NCBI RefSeq assembly: GCF_000445995.2
Contig: NC_022080.4
Span: 682,001 to 746,000, forward strand
From: Geobacillus genomosp. 3
GTDB lineage: Bacteria > Bacillota > Bacilli > Bacillales > Anoxybacillaceae
Direction: 5' to 3'
Length of the DNA: 64,000 nucleotides
A program made the translations under genes and the position numbers. Below are positions 1 through 8,766 of the stretch, one piece after another (positions within the stretch are counted from its first letter, which is position 1; each line of letters opens with the position of its first letter). Under the pieces are notes generated by a model. It was not told the DNA's origin and searched no databases. It saw only the letters and a program-made list of their open reading frames with translations.

Positions 1-521
1 TGATCATCGTCAAGCCGAAAAACGGCTATCCGACCGATAAAGAAGTCGACCGCGAATATGTGCTCATCCAAAACGAGTGGTACAAATATAACGATATGAA
101 TGACTTCCAAAACGGAGTGCCAAGCTACGTCGCTTTCTCGACGAAAGCGCTGAAGCCTGGTGACCTGAACACAAACGGGGATACGTTCACGCTGAAAGAA
201 AAACCGTTGCTTGCGAAAGTCGGCGAGAAAATTCGCTTGTATGTCAATAACGTTGGCCCGAACGAGGTGAGTTCGTTCCACGTCGTCGGCACTGTCTTCG
301 ATGATGTGTATCTTGACGGCAACCCGAGCAATCATCTAAAGGGAATGCAAACGGTGATGCTTCCGGCAAGCGGCGGCGCGGTTGTCGAATTTACCGTCAC
401 CAAACCGGGAACGTACCCGATCGTCACTCATCAGTTTAACCATGCACAAAAAGGAGCCGTCGCCACGCTGAAAGTCACAGAAACCGGTGAAGACGACGGC
501 GCGGAAACAAGCGGACATTAA
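1..521 (+). CDS. nirK: Copper-containing nitrite reductase, C-terminal part (5' end outside window)
   Basis: The open frame enters from the left edge (frame 3) and ends at the TAA at 519-521, giving about 172 C-terminal residues. It is the second cupredoxin domain of a NirK-type enzyme that reduces nitrite to nitric oxide outside the membrane. Visible motifs are SSFHVVG, whose His matches the catalytic-pocket histidine of the family, and THQFNHA, whose last His matches the type 2 copper ligand contributed by this domain. The tail is acidic and histidine-ended (EDDGAETSGH). The type 1 copper site and signal peptide are outside the window. The downstream nitrate reductase fits a nitrate-nitrite-NO pathway. 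The GTG at 60 is internal and not the true start. Confidence 0.9.
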   Translation, partial: IIVKPKNGYPTDKEVDREYVLIQNEWYKYNDMNDFQNGVPSYVAFSTKALKPGDLNTNGDTFTLKEKPLLAKVGEKIRLYVNNVGPNEVSSFHVVGTVFDDVYLDGNPSNHLKGMQTVMLPASGGAVVEFTVTKPGTYPIVTHQFNHAQKGAVATLKVTETGEDDGAETSGH

Positions 522-627
522 TGTTCCCCCGTTTCCCCAAACGGGAGATGGCCGCCCAAAGCCCTATAGCTCTTATTATACGGCGGCAAAAAGAAAAAGA
601 AGTGATTCGCATCACAACCGACAAGAA

Positions 628-676
628 AAAAAGAGCGTCCGGCAGGCCGTGAACAACGGCCGGTCGGGCGCTCTTC
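628..676. terminator. Bidirectional terminator between nirK and the acetolactate-synthase-like gene
   Basis: A GC-rich inverted repeat of about 19 bp (arms starting aagagcg and ending cgctctt, with a few mismatches) has a short loop near 652. A-rich sequence lies on its left side. It sits between two convergent genes and could end transcription from both. Confidence 0.7.
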
Positions 677-679
677 CCA

Positions 680-2356
680 TCAGCGCGCCAAAATAGCTTG
701 GTCGTTGCTTTGCCCAGGGGGAACGATCGGATAAACGTTTTCTTCCTCGGCGATGTTAAAATCAAGCAAGACCGGTCCATTGTGCGCTAACGCTTTTTTG
801 ATGATCGCCTCTGCCTCTGCTTCCGAGTCGGCCGCATACCCGGCCGCCCCGTATGCCCCGGCCAGCTTAGCAAAATCAGGCGAAGTAATTTTCACGGCTG
901 AATAGCGCCCTTGGTAAAACAGTTCCTGCCACTGGCGCACCATCCCCAAATACCCGTTGTTTAATACGGCGATTTTAATCGGGAGGTTGTGTGCAACAGC
1001 CGTCAACATTTCTTGAAGATTCATTTGAAAACTGCCGTCCCCGGTCACACAAATGACCGTTTGGCCCGGCGCAGCGACAGCGGCGCCGATGGCTGCCGGG
1101 AGGCCGTACCCCATCGTCCCGAGTCCGCCGGACGTTAAAAAGGACCGCGGTTTGGTAAAGGCATAATGATGGGCTGTCCATATTTGGTGTTGGCCGACGT
1201 CGGTGACCACAATCGCCTCGTCTCCTGCGAGAGCTGAAAGCATTTGGATGACTTTTTGCGGCTTTAGGCGGCTTGCAGACGTATCGAAGCGGGGCACCGT
1301 CCGCCGCCACTGTGTCGCTTCCGCCACCCAGTCTTTCGTATGTTCCCGGATGAGTGGATAGCGGAGCCGATCGATTAAAGAATGGAAAAATTGTTTCGCA
1401 TCCCCGACAATCGGAAGGTCGACACGGATGTTTTTGTTAATCTCGGAAGCGTCAATATCGACATGAATTTTTTTCGATTTTGGCGAAAATCCGCTCATTT
1501 TTCCCGTCACCCGGTCGCTGAAGCGCACGCCGGCGCAAATGAGCAAGTCGCATTGATGGACCGCTTTATTGGCCGCATAAGTCCCGTGCATGCCGAGCAT
1601 TCCTAAGTATAACGGATTTTGAGCGAAAGCGCCAATTCCCATCAACGAGCTGACAACGGGGATTTGGCCTTTTATGGCCACCTCGCGCACCAGTTCCGAG
1701 GCGCCGGAGCTGATGACCCCACCGCCGATAAACAAGACCGGTTTTTTGGCGCTTTCAATGGCGGCAATGGCGGCTTCCAACGATTTTTTCGGTATTTTCT
1801 TCGGTTTCGGGAGTGAAGCTTTTGGCATCGGGTAGGACGCCGTCGCCTCCTGGCGGAGAAGATGAGTTGGAATTTCCACCGTCACCGGCCCTGGTCTTCC
1901 ACTTAGCGCAATTTCATAGGCGTGCTGGATGGTTGATGGGATGCCGCTGATTTCGTTCACTTGCAAATGGTATTTCGTAACCGGTGTGCAAAGGCTAAAC
2001 ACATCGAGGTCAGGAGCATACAAGTCGTTTTCCGGAGAGGGACGCGTGACAATGATAAGCAATGGGACGGAGTCGCTTAATGCGGTTGCGATTCCGGTAA
2101 TACCGTTTGTGATTCCGCCCCCTGCCCCGATGATCGCCACTCCTAATTTCCCCGAAGCACGCGCATACCCGTCCGCCGCATGAACAGCCGCTTGTTCGTG
2201 CTTCATTTCGATATACGACAGGCGGGAGGAGGTTTCGAGTGCTTGGCGAACCGGCAATGTGCTGTCATGGCAGCAGCCAAATACGCGGCTGATTCCTTGA
2301 ACGGCTAATGATTGTACTAGTACATCGACTCCGAGGCGGATCGGAGGATGCAACAT
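680..2356 (-). CDS. ilvB: Acetolactate synthase large-subunit-like ThDP enzyme (divergent, no regulatory subunit)
   Basis: This 558-residue protein has the IlvB fold order: N-terminal pyrimidine domain with catalytic Glu54 (KHEQAAVHAADGYAR), central domain, and C-terminal ThDP domain with GDGSFQMN...LNN and the MVRQWQELFY segment. It should join two pyruvates, or pyruvate and 2-oxobutyrate. It departs from normal acetolactate synthases in several places: the usual GYPGGAVLP stretch reads GCCHDSTLPV, GPGATN reads GGGITN, and the conserved GQV...DAFQE loop is replaced by RPSPENDLYAPDLDV. No ilvN or ilvC is adjacent, so it is a stand-alone paralogue. Start ATG 2356 has AAGGTGG upstream. An Fnr-like promoter lies upstream, suggesting a fermentative or anaerobic role (inference). 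The family is secure, but the exact substrate is not. Confidence 0.8.
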   Translation of the reverse strand: MLHPPIRLGVDVLVQSLAVQGISRVFGCCHDSTLPVRQALETSSRLSYIEMKHEQAAVHAADGYARASGKLGVAIIGAGGGITNGITGIATALSDSVPLLIIVTRPSPENDLYAPDLDVFSLCTPVTKYHLQVNEISGIPSTIQHAYEIALSGRPGPVTVEIPTHLLRQEATASYPMPKASLPKPKKIPKKSLEAAIAAIESAKKPVLFIGGGVISSGASELVREVAIKGQIPVVSSLMGIGAFAQNPLYLGMLGMHGTYAANKAVHQCDLLICAGVRFSDRVTGKMSGFSPKSKKIHVDIDASEINKNIRVDLPIVGDAKQFFHSLIDRLRYPLIREHTKDWVAEATQWRRTVPRFDTSASRLKPQKVIQMLSALAGDEAIVVTDVGQHQIWTAHHYAFTKPRSFLTSGGLGTMGYGLPAAIGAAVAAPGQTVICVTGDGSFQMNLQEMLTAVAHNLPIKIAVLNNGYLGMVRQWQELFYQGRYSAVKITSPDFAKLAGAYGAAGYAADSEAEAEAIIKKALAHNGPVLLDFNIAEEENVYPIVPPGQSNDQAILAR

Positions 2357-2385
2357 TTCGCCACCTTCTTTCTCACTTTTTCCTC

Positions 2386-2429
2386 ATTTTAAACAACTTG
2401 TGTACAGATTGTATGCGAACTCCGTCACA
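2386..2429 (-). promoter_or_regulatory. Fnr-type promoter of the acetolactate-synthase-like gene
   Basis: On the minus strand TGTGA-N6-TCGCA (2414-2429) has a perfect left half and one mismatch in the right half. The -10-like TAAAAT lies at 2386-2391, centre 33 bp away. That is the same geometry as the other Fnr boxes in this window and fits an activator centred near -41.5. Confidence 0.55.
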
Positions 2430-2515
2430 CCACAAGTTGCTCTCGGTAGAAATTGAGGGGGAGCGCATTAGGGAAAAGGAGCTTCTTTTCCTTTCCCCTC
2501 CCTATTCGGCATAAC

Positions 2516-2564
2516 ATACCTACTGTTTGGAAAACATAGGTTAATAAAGGGGAAATATAGGTAT
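2516..2564 (+). promoter_or_regulatory. Inverted and direct TAGGT repeats upstream of the nar operon
   Basis: ATACCTA at 2516-2522 is matched by TAGGTAT at 2558-2564. A further TAGGT at 2537-2541 lies exactly 21 bp before the last one, two helical turns. No Fnr box is present between 2430 and 2584. This is a possible binding site for a different regulator of hemerythrin-narGHJI, and no factor can be named from sequence alone. Confidence 0.35.
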
Positions 2565-2584
2565 TCAGGAAGTGAGGTGATCAA

Positions 2585-2992
2585 ATGGGCGGCCCATCGC
2601 TGCGAAAGTTGGACGCGCATCGCTCCATTCATCATGGGGCATTTGCTGAAGCGAAACGTCTGACCGATTTGCTGGAAAAACTGTATGACGAGCGGCGCAG
2701 CGAGCATCTTGCTGAGGTGGCGGATGCGCTTGCCGAACATTGGGAAAAACGGGTCATTGCCCACGCCGAGGCCGAAGAGGAAGGGTTTTACCGTGAAAAG
2801 GCCGGAGAGGGAGAAGATCTGGCTGAAACGGTTGCACGGTTAAAACGTGACCATGACCTTATGAGAAAATTGATTGCCGAAATACGGGAGCGGCTGCCTG
2901 AACAGGTCGATGGCGAGGTGCTAACCCGTTTTCACGCCTTGCTTCACATCAATCGCATCCATAGTGCCGATGAGGAAAGTCTGCTCTTTTAA
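2585..2992 (+). CDS. Hemerythrin HHE-domain protein, first gene of the nar operon
   Basis: This 135-residue helical protein has the histidine/acid spacing of the hemerythrin-like cation-binding family: HRSIHHGAF, HWEKRVIAHAEAEEEGFY, KRDHDLMRKL and HALLHINRIHSADEESLLF. Such proteins bind a di-iron centre and act in O2 or NO handling or iron-sulfur repair. Start ATG 2585 follows GTGAGGTGATC. Only 33 bp with a strong Shine-Dalgarno site separate it from narG, so it is probably co-transcribed and may protect or mature nitrate reductase (inference). It lacks the N-terminal cysteine domain of the RIC protein encoded near 12.6 kb. Confidence 0.85.
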   Translation: MGGPSLRKLDAHRSIHHGAFAEAKRLTDLLEKLYDERRSEHLAEVADALAEHWEKRVIAHAEAEEEGFYREKAGEGEDLAETVARLKRDHDLMRKLIAEIRERLPEQVDGEVLTRFHALLHINRIHSADEESLLF

Positions 2993-3025
2993 ATTTGGAC
3001 GGAACGAAAGGAGAGGGAAAACGGC

Positions 3026-6000
3026 ATGAACCAAAAGCCTACCCCATTTTGGCAGAAATTAAAATACTTTGGCCGGTCAGAAAAAATTGCCGGTCACGCA
3101 GAACTGTCGCCATACGGACGGGATGCTGAAAAGACGTATCGCCGCCGCTGGCAGCATGACAAAGTCGTCCGCACTACTCACGGGGTGAACTGCACAGGCT
3201 CGTGCAGTTGGAAAGTGCATGTGAAAGACGGCATTATTGCGTGGGAAACGCAGCAAACCGACTATCCGACGACAGGGCCGGATATGCCGGAGTACGAACC
3301 GCGCGGTTGTCCGCGGGGCGCGAGCTTTTCGTGGTATACATACAGCCCGCTGCGCGTCCGCTACCCGTATGTGCGCGGGGCGCTTTTGAAATTGTGGAAG
3401 GAAGCGCTGGCGCACGAAGGCGATCCTGTTGCCGCCTGGAAGGCTATTGTCGAAGACCCGGAAAAGGCGAAACGATACAAACGGGCGCGCGGCAAAGGCG
3501 GATTCGTCCGGGCGGCATGGGATGATGTGTATACGATGATCGCCGCTTCCCTTATTTATACGATCCAGACGTATGGTCCGGATCGCATTTTCGGCTTCTC
3601 GCCGATTCCGGCGATGTCGATGGTCAGTTATGCGGCAGGAGCCCGTTTTTTGAATTTAATTGGCGGGGCGCTGCTCAGCTTTTATGACTGGTATGCCGAT
3701 TTGCCGCCGGCTTCCCCGCAAATATGGGGAGAACAAACGGATGTGCCGGAAAGCTCAGACTGGTTTAACTCCAGCTATATGATCGTATGGGGATCCAACT
3801 TGCCGCAAACGCGCACCCCGGATGCCCACTTTTATGTCGAGGCGCGCTACCGGGGGACAAAAGTCGTCGCCATTAGCCCTGACTATGCGGAATTTGTGAA
3901 ATTTGCCGACAACTGGCTGCCGGTGCAGCCGGGAATGGACGGAGCGCTGGCGATGGCCATGACGCATGTAATTTTGAAAGAATTTTACGTTGACCAAACG
4001 GCCGATTACTTTATGAATTATGCGAAAACGTACACCGACTTGCCGTTTTTAGTCATGTTAAACAATCAAGGGAACCGCTATACAGCCGGCCGCTTTTTGC
4101 GGGCGAGCGATCTTGGCATGCCGCTTCAGTATGCGGAATGGAAAACGGTCATATGGGATGAGAGGTCACAGACATTTGCCGTGCCAAACGGAACGATCGG
4201 ACACCGTTGGGAGAATAACGGCAACTGGAACTTGCGGCTTGACGACATGGACAACCGGCGGCTCGGGCTTCAGCCTGCCTTGACGCTTCTCGGACAGCAA
4301 GATGATACGGTGATCGTCCAATTTCCGCATTTTGAAGCCGGGAAAAAGGCGGTGATTGAGCGCGGCGTTCCGGTGAAAGCCATCAAACAAAACGGCGAGA
4401 CGGTATACGTGACGACCGTATTCGATTTATTGCTCGCGAAAATGGGCGTCGGCCGTGGGCTCCCCGGCGACTATCCGTCCGATTATGATGATATGAAGCC
4501 GTACACGCCGGCTTGGCAAGAAGCGATTACTGGCATTGACCGAAAGACGGCCGCACAAATCGCCCGCGAATTTGCGCAAAATGCGCTCGATTCCAAAGGA
4601 CGCTCGATGATTGTGATGGGTTCGGGCATTAACCATTGGTACCACTCTGACGCCATTTATCGGGCCGTTTTGAACCTTGTGCTGCTGACAGGCTCGCAAG
4701 GGGTGAACGGCGGCGGATGGGCGCATTACGTCGGCCAAGAAAAAGTGCGCCCGCTCGAAGGCTGGCAGACGATCGCGATGGCGCGCGACTGGGGAGGGCC
4801 GCCGCGGCTGCAAAATGGAACGTCGTTTTTCTATTTCGTGACCGAACAATGGAAATACGAAGACCAAAACATGAACGAGCATGTATCTCCGCTCGTGGAA
4901 AAGCCGCGATATGAGCACGGCGGCGATTACAACTATTTGGCGGCCCGGTTAGGCTGGCTGCCGTCTTATCCGCAGTTTAACGTCAACAGCCTTGCGCTCG
5001 TGGAACAGGCGAACGCGAAGACGAATGAAGAAGCTGTTCAATATGTCGTTCAGCAAATCAAAAAAGGAACCATCAAGTTTGCCATTGAAAATCCGTCCGA
5101 CCCGGTCAATTTTCCACGCGTGATGTTTGTCTGGCGTGCCAATTTGATCGGCAGTTCGGCCAAGGGGCATGAGTACTTTTTGAAGCATTTGCTTGGCACC
5201 CATCATGCGAATTTAAGCGAACAAAACGATGAACTGAAAACGAGCGAGATCGTTTGGGATGAAAACGCGCCGGAAGGCAAACTTGATTTAATGGTCAATA
5301 TCGATTTTCGCATGGCCGGGACCGGTCTATATTCAGACATCGTGTTGCCGGCAGCGACGTGGTATGAGAAGTACGATGTAAGCAGCACGGATATGCACCC
5401 GTTTGTCCATCCGTTCAATCCGGCAATCGCACCGCCTTGGGAGGCAAAATCGGACTGGGACTTCTTTAAAGGATTGGCCAAAACGTTTTCCGAGCTGGCT
5501 GTCCGCTATTTTTCCAAACCGGTGCAAGATGTCGTCGCCGCGCCGCTTTTGCATGATACGCGCGATGAAATCGCCCAGCCGTTTGGGGTGGTGAACGACT
5601 GGAAAGACGGGACGGCCGATCCGGTTCCGGGCGTGAATTTTCCGCGCTTGCACATTGTGGAGCGGAATTATGCTGAAGTGTATAACAAATTTGTGGCGCT
5701 CGGCCCGGTCGTCCGCGAGCAAATCGGGGCGAAAGGGCTTAGCTGGGACGCTAAGGAACAGTACAAATGGCTGCTTGATACGCTCGGTTCTTCTGCGCTT
5801 GAAGGTCCGTATAAAGACTGCCCGAGCCTGCTGACAGACCGCGATGCAGCGGAGGCTATTTTGGCGCTTTCTAGCACAACGAACGGCGCATTGGCGCTGA
5901 AGGCGTGGGGGGAAATGGAGAAAAAGACGATGCAGCCGCTAAAGGATTTGGTCATGGAACGGGCGGAAGAACATATTACGTTCCATTCGATTACGGTCCA

Positions 6001-6709
6001 GCCGCGGCAAGTGTTGACAACCCCGGTTTTCAGCGGGAGCGAAACCGGAAACCGGCGCTACTCCCCGTTTACGACGAACGTTGAGCGGCTCATCCCATGG
6101 CGGACGTTGACCGGAAGGCAACATTTTTATTTGGATCATGAGCTCATGTTTGAGTTTGGCGAAGAGCTGCCGACGTTTAAAGCGCCGCTGCAGAAGCTCG
6201 CTTTTTACAGCCATGACCGGCGCCCGAACGTAGGCGGCAAAGAACTTACCCTCCGTTACTTGACGCCGCACTTTAAATGGTCGTACCACAGCACATATGG
6301 GGATACCGTTCCGATGTTGACGATGTTTCGCGGCGGTCCTCACGTATGGCTGAATACCGATGACGCCGCTGAAGTCGGCATCGCTGACAACGACTGGATG
6401 GAAATGTATAACCGCAACGGGGTGGTCGTCGCCCGGGCGGTCGTCAGCCATCGACTGCCGCGCGGGGTGGCGTTTATGTACCATGTGCAGGAACGCCATA
6501 TTAACGTGCCTGGTTCGCCGATCAGCAAATTGCGCGGCGGCACGTTTAACAGCCCGACCCGCATTCACGTCAAGCCGACGCAAATGATCGGCGGTTATGC
6601 GCAATTAAGCTACGGCTTTAATTACTATGGGCCGACAGGAAACCAGCGCGATGAACAAGTCGTGATCCGCAAGCTGGAAAAAGGAGAGGTGGATTGGCTT
6701 GAGAGTTAG
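3026..6709 (+). CDS. narG: Respiratory nitrate reductase alpha subunit
   Basis: This 1227-residue catalytic subunit reduces nitrate to nitrite on the cytoplasmic side of the membrane, using Mo-bis-MGD. The FS0 iron-sulfur ligands are visible as His52, Cys56, Cys60 and Cys95 (HGVNCTGSC...RGCPRG), and YDWYADLPPASPQ carries the aspartate that ligates molybdenum in this family. The length is normal. Start ATG 3026 follows AAAGGAGAGG. The end overlaps narH by 11 nt. narGHJI is in the canonical order, and cofactor genes follow within a few kb. Confidence 0.98.
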   Translation: MNQKPTPFWQKLKYFGRSEKIAGHAELSPYGRDAEKTYRRRWQHDKVVRTTHGVNCTGSCSWKVHVKDGIIAWETQQTDYPTTGPDMPEYEPRGCPRGASFSWYTYSPLRVRYPYVRGALLKLWKEALAHEGDPVAAWKAIVEDPEKAKRYKRARGKGGFVRAAWDDVYTMIAASLIYTIQTYGPDRIFGFSPIPAMSMVSYAAGARFLNLIGGALLSFYDWYADLPPASPQIWGEQTDVPESSDWFNSSYMIVWGSNLPQTRTPDAHFYVEARYRGTKVVAISPDYAEFVKFADNWLPVQPGMDGALAMAMTHVILKEFYVDQTADYFMNYAKTYTDLPFLVMLNNQGNRYTAGRFLRASDLGMPLQYAEWKTVIWDERSQTFAVPNGTIGHRWENNGNWNLRLDDMDNRRLGLQPALTLLGQQDDTVIVQFPHFEAGKKAVIERGVPVKAIKQNGETVYVTTVFDLLLAKMGVGRGLPGDYPSDYDDMKPYTPAWQEAITGIDRKTAAQIAREFAQNALDSKGRSMIVMGSGINHWYHSDAIYRAVLNLVLLTGSQGVNGGGWAHYVGQEKVRPLEGWQTIAMARDWGGPPRLQNGTSFFYFVTEQWKYEDQNMNEHVSPLVEKPRYEHGGDYNYLAARLGWLPSYPQFNVNSLALVEQANAKTNEEAVQYVVQQIKKGTIKFAIENPSDPVNFPRVMFVWRANLIGSSAKGHEYFLKHLLGTHHANLSEQNDELKTSEIVWDENAPEGKLDLMVNIDFRMAGTGLYSDIVLPAATWYEKYDVSSTDMHPFVHPFNPAIAPPWEAKSDWDFFKGLAKTFSELAVRYFSKPVQDVVAAPLLHDTRDEIAQPFGVVNDWKDGTADPVPGVNFPRLHIVERNYAEVYNKFVALGPVVREQIGAKGLSWDAKEQYKWLLDTLGSSALEGPYKDCPSLLTDRDAAEAILALSSTTNGALALKAWGEMEKKTMQPLKDLVMERAEEHITFHSITVQPRQVLTTPVFSGSETGNRRYSPFTTNVERLIPWRTLTGRQHFYLDHELMFEFGEELPTFKAPLQKLAFYSHDRRPNVGGKELTLRYLTPHFKWSYHSTYGDTVPMLTMFRGGPHVWLNTDDAAEVGIADNDWMEMYNRNGVVVARAVVSHRLPRGVAFMYHVQERHINVPGSPISKLRGGTFNSPTRIHVKPTQMIGGYAQLSYGFNYYGPTGNQRDEQVVIRKLEKGEVDWLES

Positions 6710-8231
6710 AGCGCAGTTTGGCATGGTGATGAATTTGGATAAGTGCATCGGCTGCCATACGTGCAGCATTACGTGCAACAACACATGGACGAACCGCCCC
6801 GGCGCCGAGTACATGTGGTGGAACAATGTGGAGACGAAACCGGGCATCGGCTATCCGAAAGAATGGGAAAACCAAGACTCGCAAAAAGGCGGTTGGGTGC
6901 TCAAAGACGGGAAGCTTGAGCTGCGCGCCGGCGGCCGGGTGAACAAACTGTTAAACATTTTTTATAACCCCAATATGACGGTGATCGACGACTACTATGA
7001 ACCGTGGACATACGACTATGAACAACTGATCAACCGTCCGGAAGGGGAGCATCAGCCTGTCGCCCGGCCTAAATCGCAGCTGACCGGCGAATATATGGAC
7101 GTTACATGGGGACCGAACTGGGAGGACGATTTGGCCGGGGTTTACGAAACAGGGACGCGCGATCCGAACATCAAAGGGATCGAAGAGAAGGTGAAATTTG
7201 AATTCGAACAAACGTTTATGATGTACTTGCCGCGCATTTGCGAGCACTGTTTGAACCCGCCTTGTGTATCTTCATGTCCGTCCGGAGCGATTTATAAGCG
7301 GGATGAGGACGGCATTGTGCTCGTCGACCATGACGCGTGCCGGAGCTGGCGCTTTTGCGTGACCGGCTGCCCGTATAAGAAGGTGTATTTTAACTGGAAA
7401 ACGCATAAAGCGGAGAAATGCACGTTTTGTTTTCCGCGCATTGAAGTAGGGATGCCGACGGTTTGTTCAGAAACGTGCGTCGGCCGGCTGCGCTATATCG
7501 GCATTGTGTTTTACGATTTGGACCAAGTGGAGGCAGCCGCCTCGGTGCAAGATGAAAAAGAACTGTACCGCGCCCATTTGCGCATCTTTTTAAATCCGTA
7601 CGATCCGGAAGTCATCGAGGCGGCGCGTGAGGCCGGATATACGGACGACTGGATCGAAGCGGCACAGCGCTCGCCTGTCTATAAACTCGCTGTTGAGCAG
7701 CAAATTGCGCTCCCGCTTCATCCGGAATACCGCACGTTGCCAATGGTTTGGTACGTTCCGCCGTTAAGCCCGATCATGGGGGCGTTTGACGGCGGATTGG
7801 ACGATATCAACCCACATGTCGTCTTTCCGGCGATTGACCAAATGCGCATCCCGATTGAATATTTGGCGAACTTGTTGGCGGCCGGTGATACGGATGTGAT
7901 TCGCACCGTATTGAAAAAAATGGTGGCGATGCGCAGTTATATGCGGGCAGTGAATTTAGGAAAAGAGCCGGATCGGAGCATATTGGAAAAGGTAGGAATG
8001 GATGAGCATACGGTCAAAGAGATGTATAAACTTTCCGCCGTCGCGAAATATTCCGACCGGTATGTCATTCCGTCCTCCCACCGCGAGAAAGCCGGCAATG
8101 CGTTTTACGGGCAAGGCACGGCCGGCTATGCGTTTATGGAATCTTGTTCTGGCTGCTCTGAATATGAGGCGGACCGTTTTCACCAATTTTATTGGGGGGA
8201 TGAGGATGGAAGAGCATCAGAAACTATTTAA
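6699..8231 (+). CDS. narH: Respiratory nitrate reductase beta subunit
   Basis: This 510-residue electron-transfer subunit carries three [4Fe-4S] clusters and one [3Fe-4S] cluster between NarI and NarG. Four cysteine groups are visible: Cys16/19/22/26 (CIGCHTCSITC), CEHCLNPPCVSSC, CRSWRFCVTGC and CTFCFPR...CSETC. The Trp replacing a Cys in CRSW is the family signature of the [3Fe-4S] site. The start is TTG 6699, behind AAGGAGAGGTGG inside the narG end, and matches the usual MKIKAQIGMVMNLDKC start of Bacillus NarH. Confidence 0.98.
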   Translation: MRVRAQFGMVMNLDKCIGCHTCSITCNNTWTNRPGAEYMWWNNVETKPGIGYPKEWENQDSQKGGWVLKDGKLELRAGGRVNKLLNIFYNPNMTVIDDYYEPWTYDYEQLINRPEGEHQPVARPKSQLTGEYMDVTWGPNWEDDLAGVYETGTRDPNIKGIEEKVKFEFEQTFMMYLPRICEHCLNPPCVSSCPSGAIYKRDEDGIVLVDHDACRSWRFCVTGCPYKKVYFNWKTHKAEKCTFCFPRIEVGMPTVCSETCVGRLRYIGIVFYDLDQVEAAASVQDEKELYRAHLRIFLNPYDPEVIEAAREAGYTDDWIEAAQRSPVYKLAVEQQIALPLHPEYRTLPMVWYVPPLSPIMGAFDGGLDDINPHVVFPAIDQMRIPIEYLANLLAAGDTDVIRTVLKKMVAMRSYMRAVNLGKEPDRSILEKVGMDEHTVKEMYKLSAVAKYSDRYVIPSSHREKAGNAFYGQGTAGYAFMESCSGCSEYEADRFHQFYWGDEDGRASETI

Positions 8232-8766
8232 ACTCGCTTCCATTTTGTTGCAATATCCGGAACAAGAATGGCTGAAAGACGAACAGCTGTTTTATGAAAT
8301 TTCCCAGCTCGCCAACCGTACGGCTCGCAAACGGTTTTTGCAGTTTCTTGACTATACGAAAACAAAAGATATTGACGAGCTATGCGAACTCTATGTGAGA
8401 ACCTTTGATTTGAGTGACCGAACGACGATGTATATGACATACTACTTGTTTGGCGACCAAAAGGAGCGCGGCCAGGCGCTGCTGAAATTAAAAGAAGAGT
8501 TTCGCCGAGCCGGTTTGGAACTGGCCGGGGATGAGCTGCCCGACTATTTGCCGCTCATGCTTGAATTTGCATCGGTTGCTCCGGCAAGCAGCGCAAGGAA
8601 AGTGCTTCTTGTTCACGAACAAGCCATCAAGGAGCTGACCGCTAAGCTCCAAGAAACCGGTCACCCGTATTTCTTTGTGTTCGCCGGCTGTCTGGCAGGC
8701 ATCGCCTCTTTTCTTGAGAAAACAGCGAAACGTGACATTCCGGTTAGAACGGAGGAGGCTACATGA
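8206..8766 (+). CDS. narJ: Nitrate reductase assembly chaperone
   Basis: This 186-residue protein is the system-specific chaperone that holds NarGH during molybdenum cofactor insertion and membrane attachment; it is not part of the final enzyme. It begins MEEHQKLFKLASILLQYPE, typical of the TorD/NarJ helical family. The frame is open much further upstream, but that stretch lies inside narH. ATG 8206, six bases after a run of G, is the best start (ATG 8200 is the alternative). It overlaps narH by 26 nt and narI by 4 nt, so it is translationally coupled. Confidence 0.95.
   Translation: MEEHQKLFKLASILLQYPEQEWLKDEQLFYEISQLANRTARKRFLQFLDYTKTKDIDELCELYVRTFDLSDRTTMYMTYYLFGDQKERGQALLKLKEEFRRAGLELAGDELPDYLPLMLEFASVAPASSARKVLLVHEQAIKELTAKLQETGHPYFFVFAGCLAGIASFLEKTAKRDIPVRTEEAT

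Noticed and set aside
60..521. GTG at 60 as the start of a 153-residue protein
   Set aside because: The reading frame continues upstream to the window edge with NirK-type sequence, so the gene is cut off by the window rather than starting there.
2414..2429. Assigning the Fnr-like box to the hemerythrin-nar operon
   Set aside because: In the plus direction no -10 lies 32-33 bp away, whereas the minus direction has TAAAAT at the exact spacing. The box fits the acetolactate-synthase-like gene better.
5939..6604. 221-codon minus-strand frame inside narG
   Set aside because: It shadows the conserved NarG C-terminus, with no family features or start signals.
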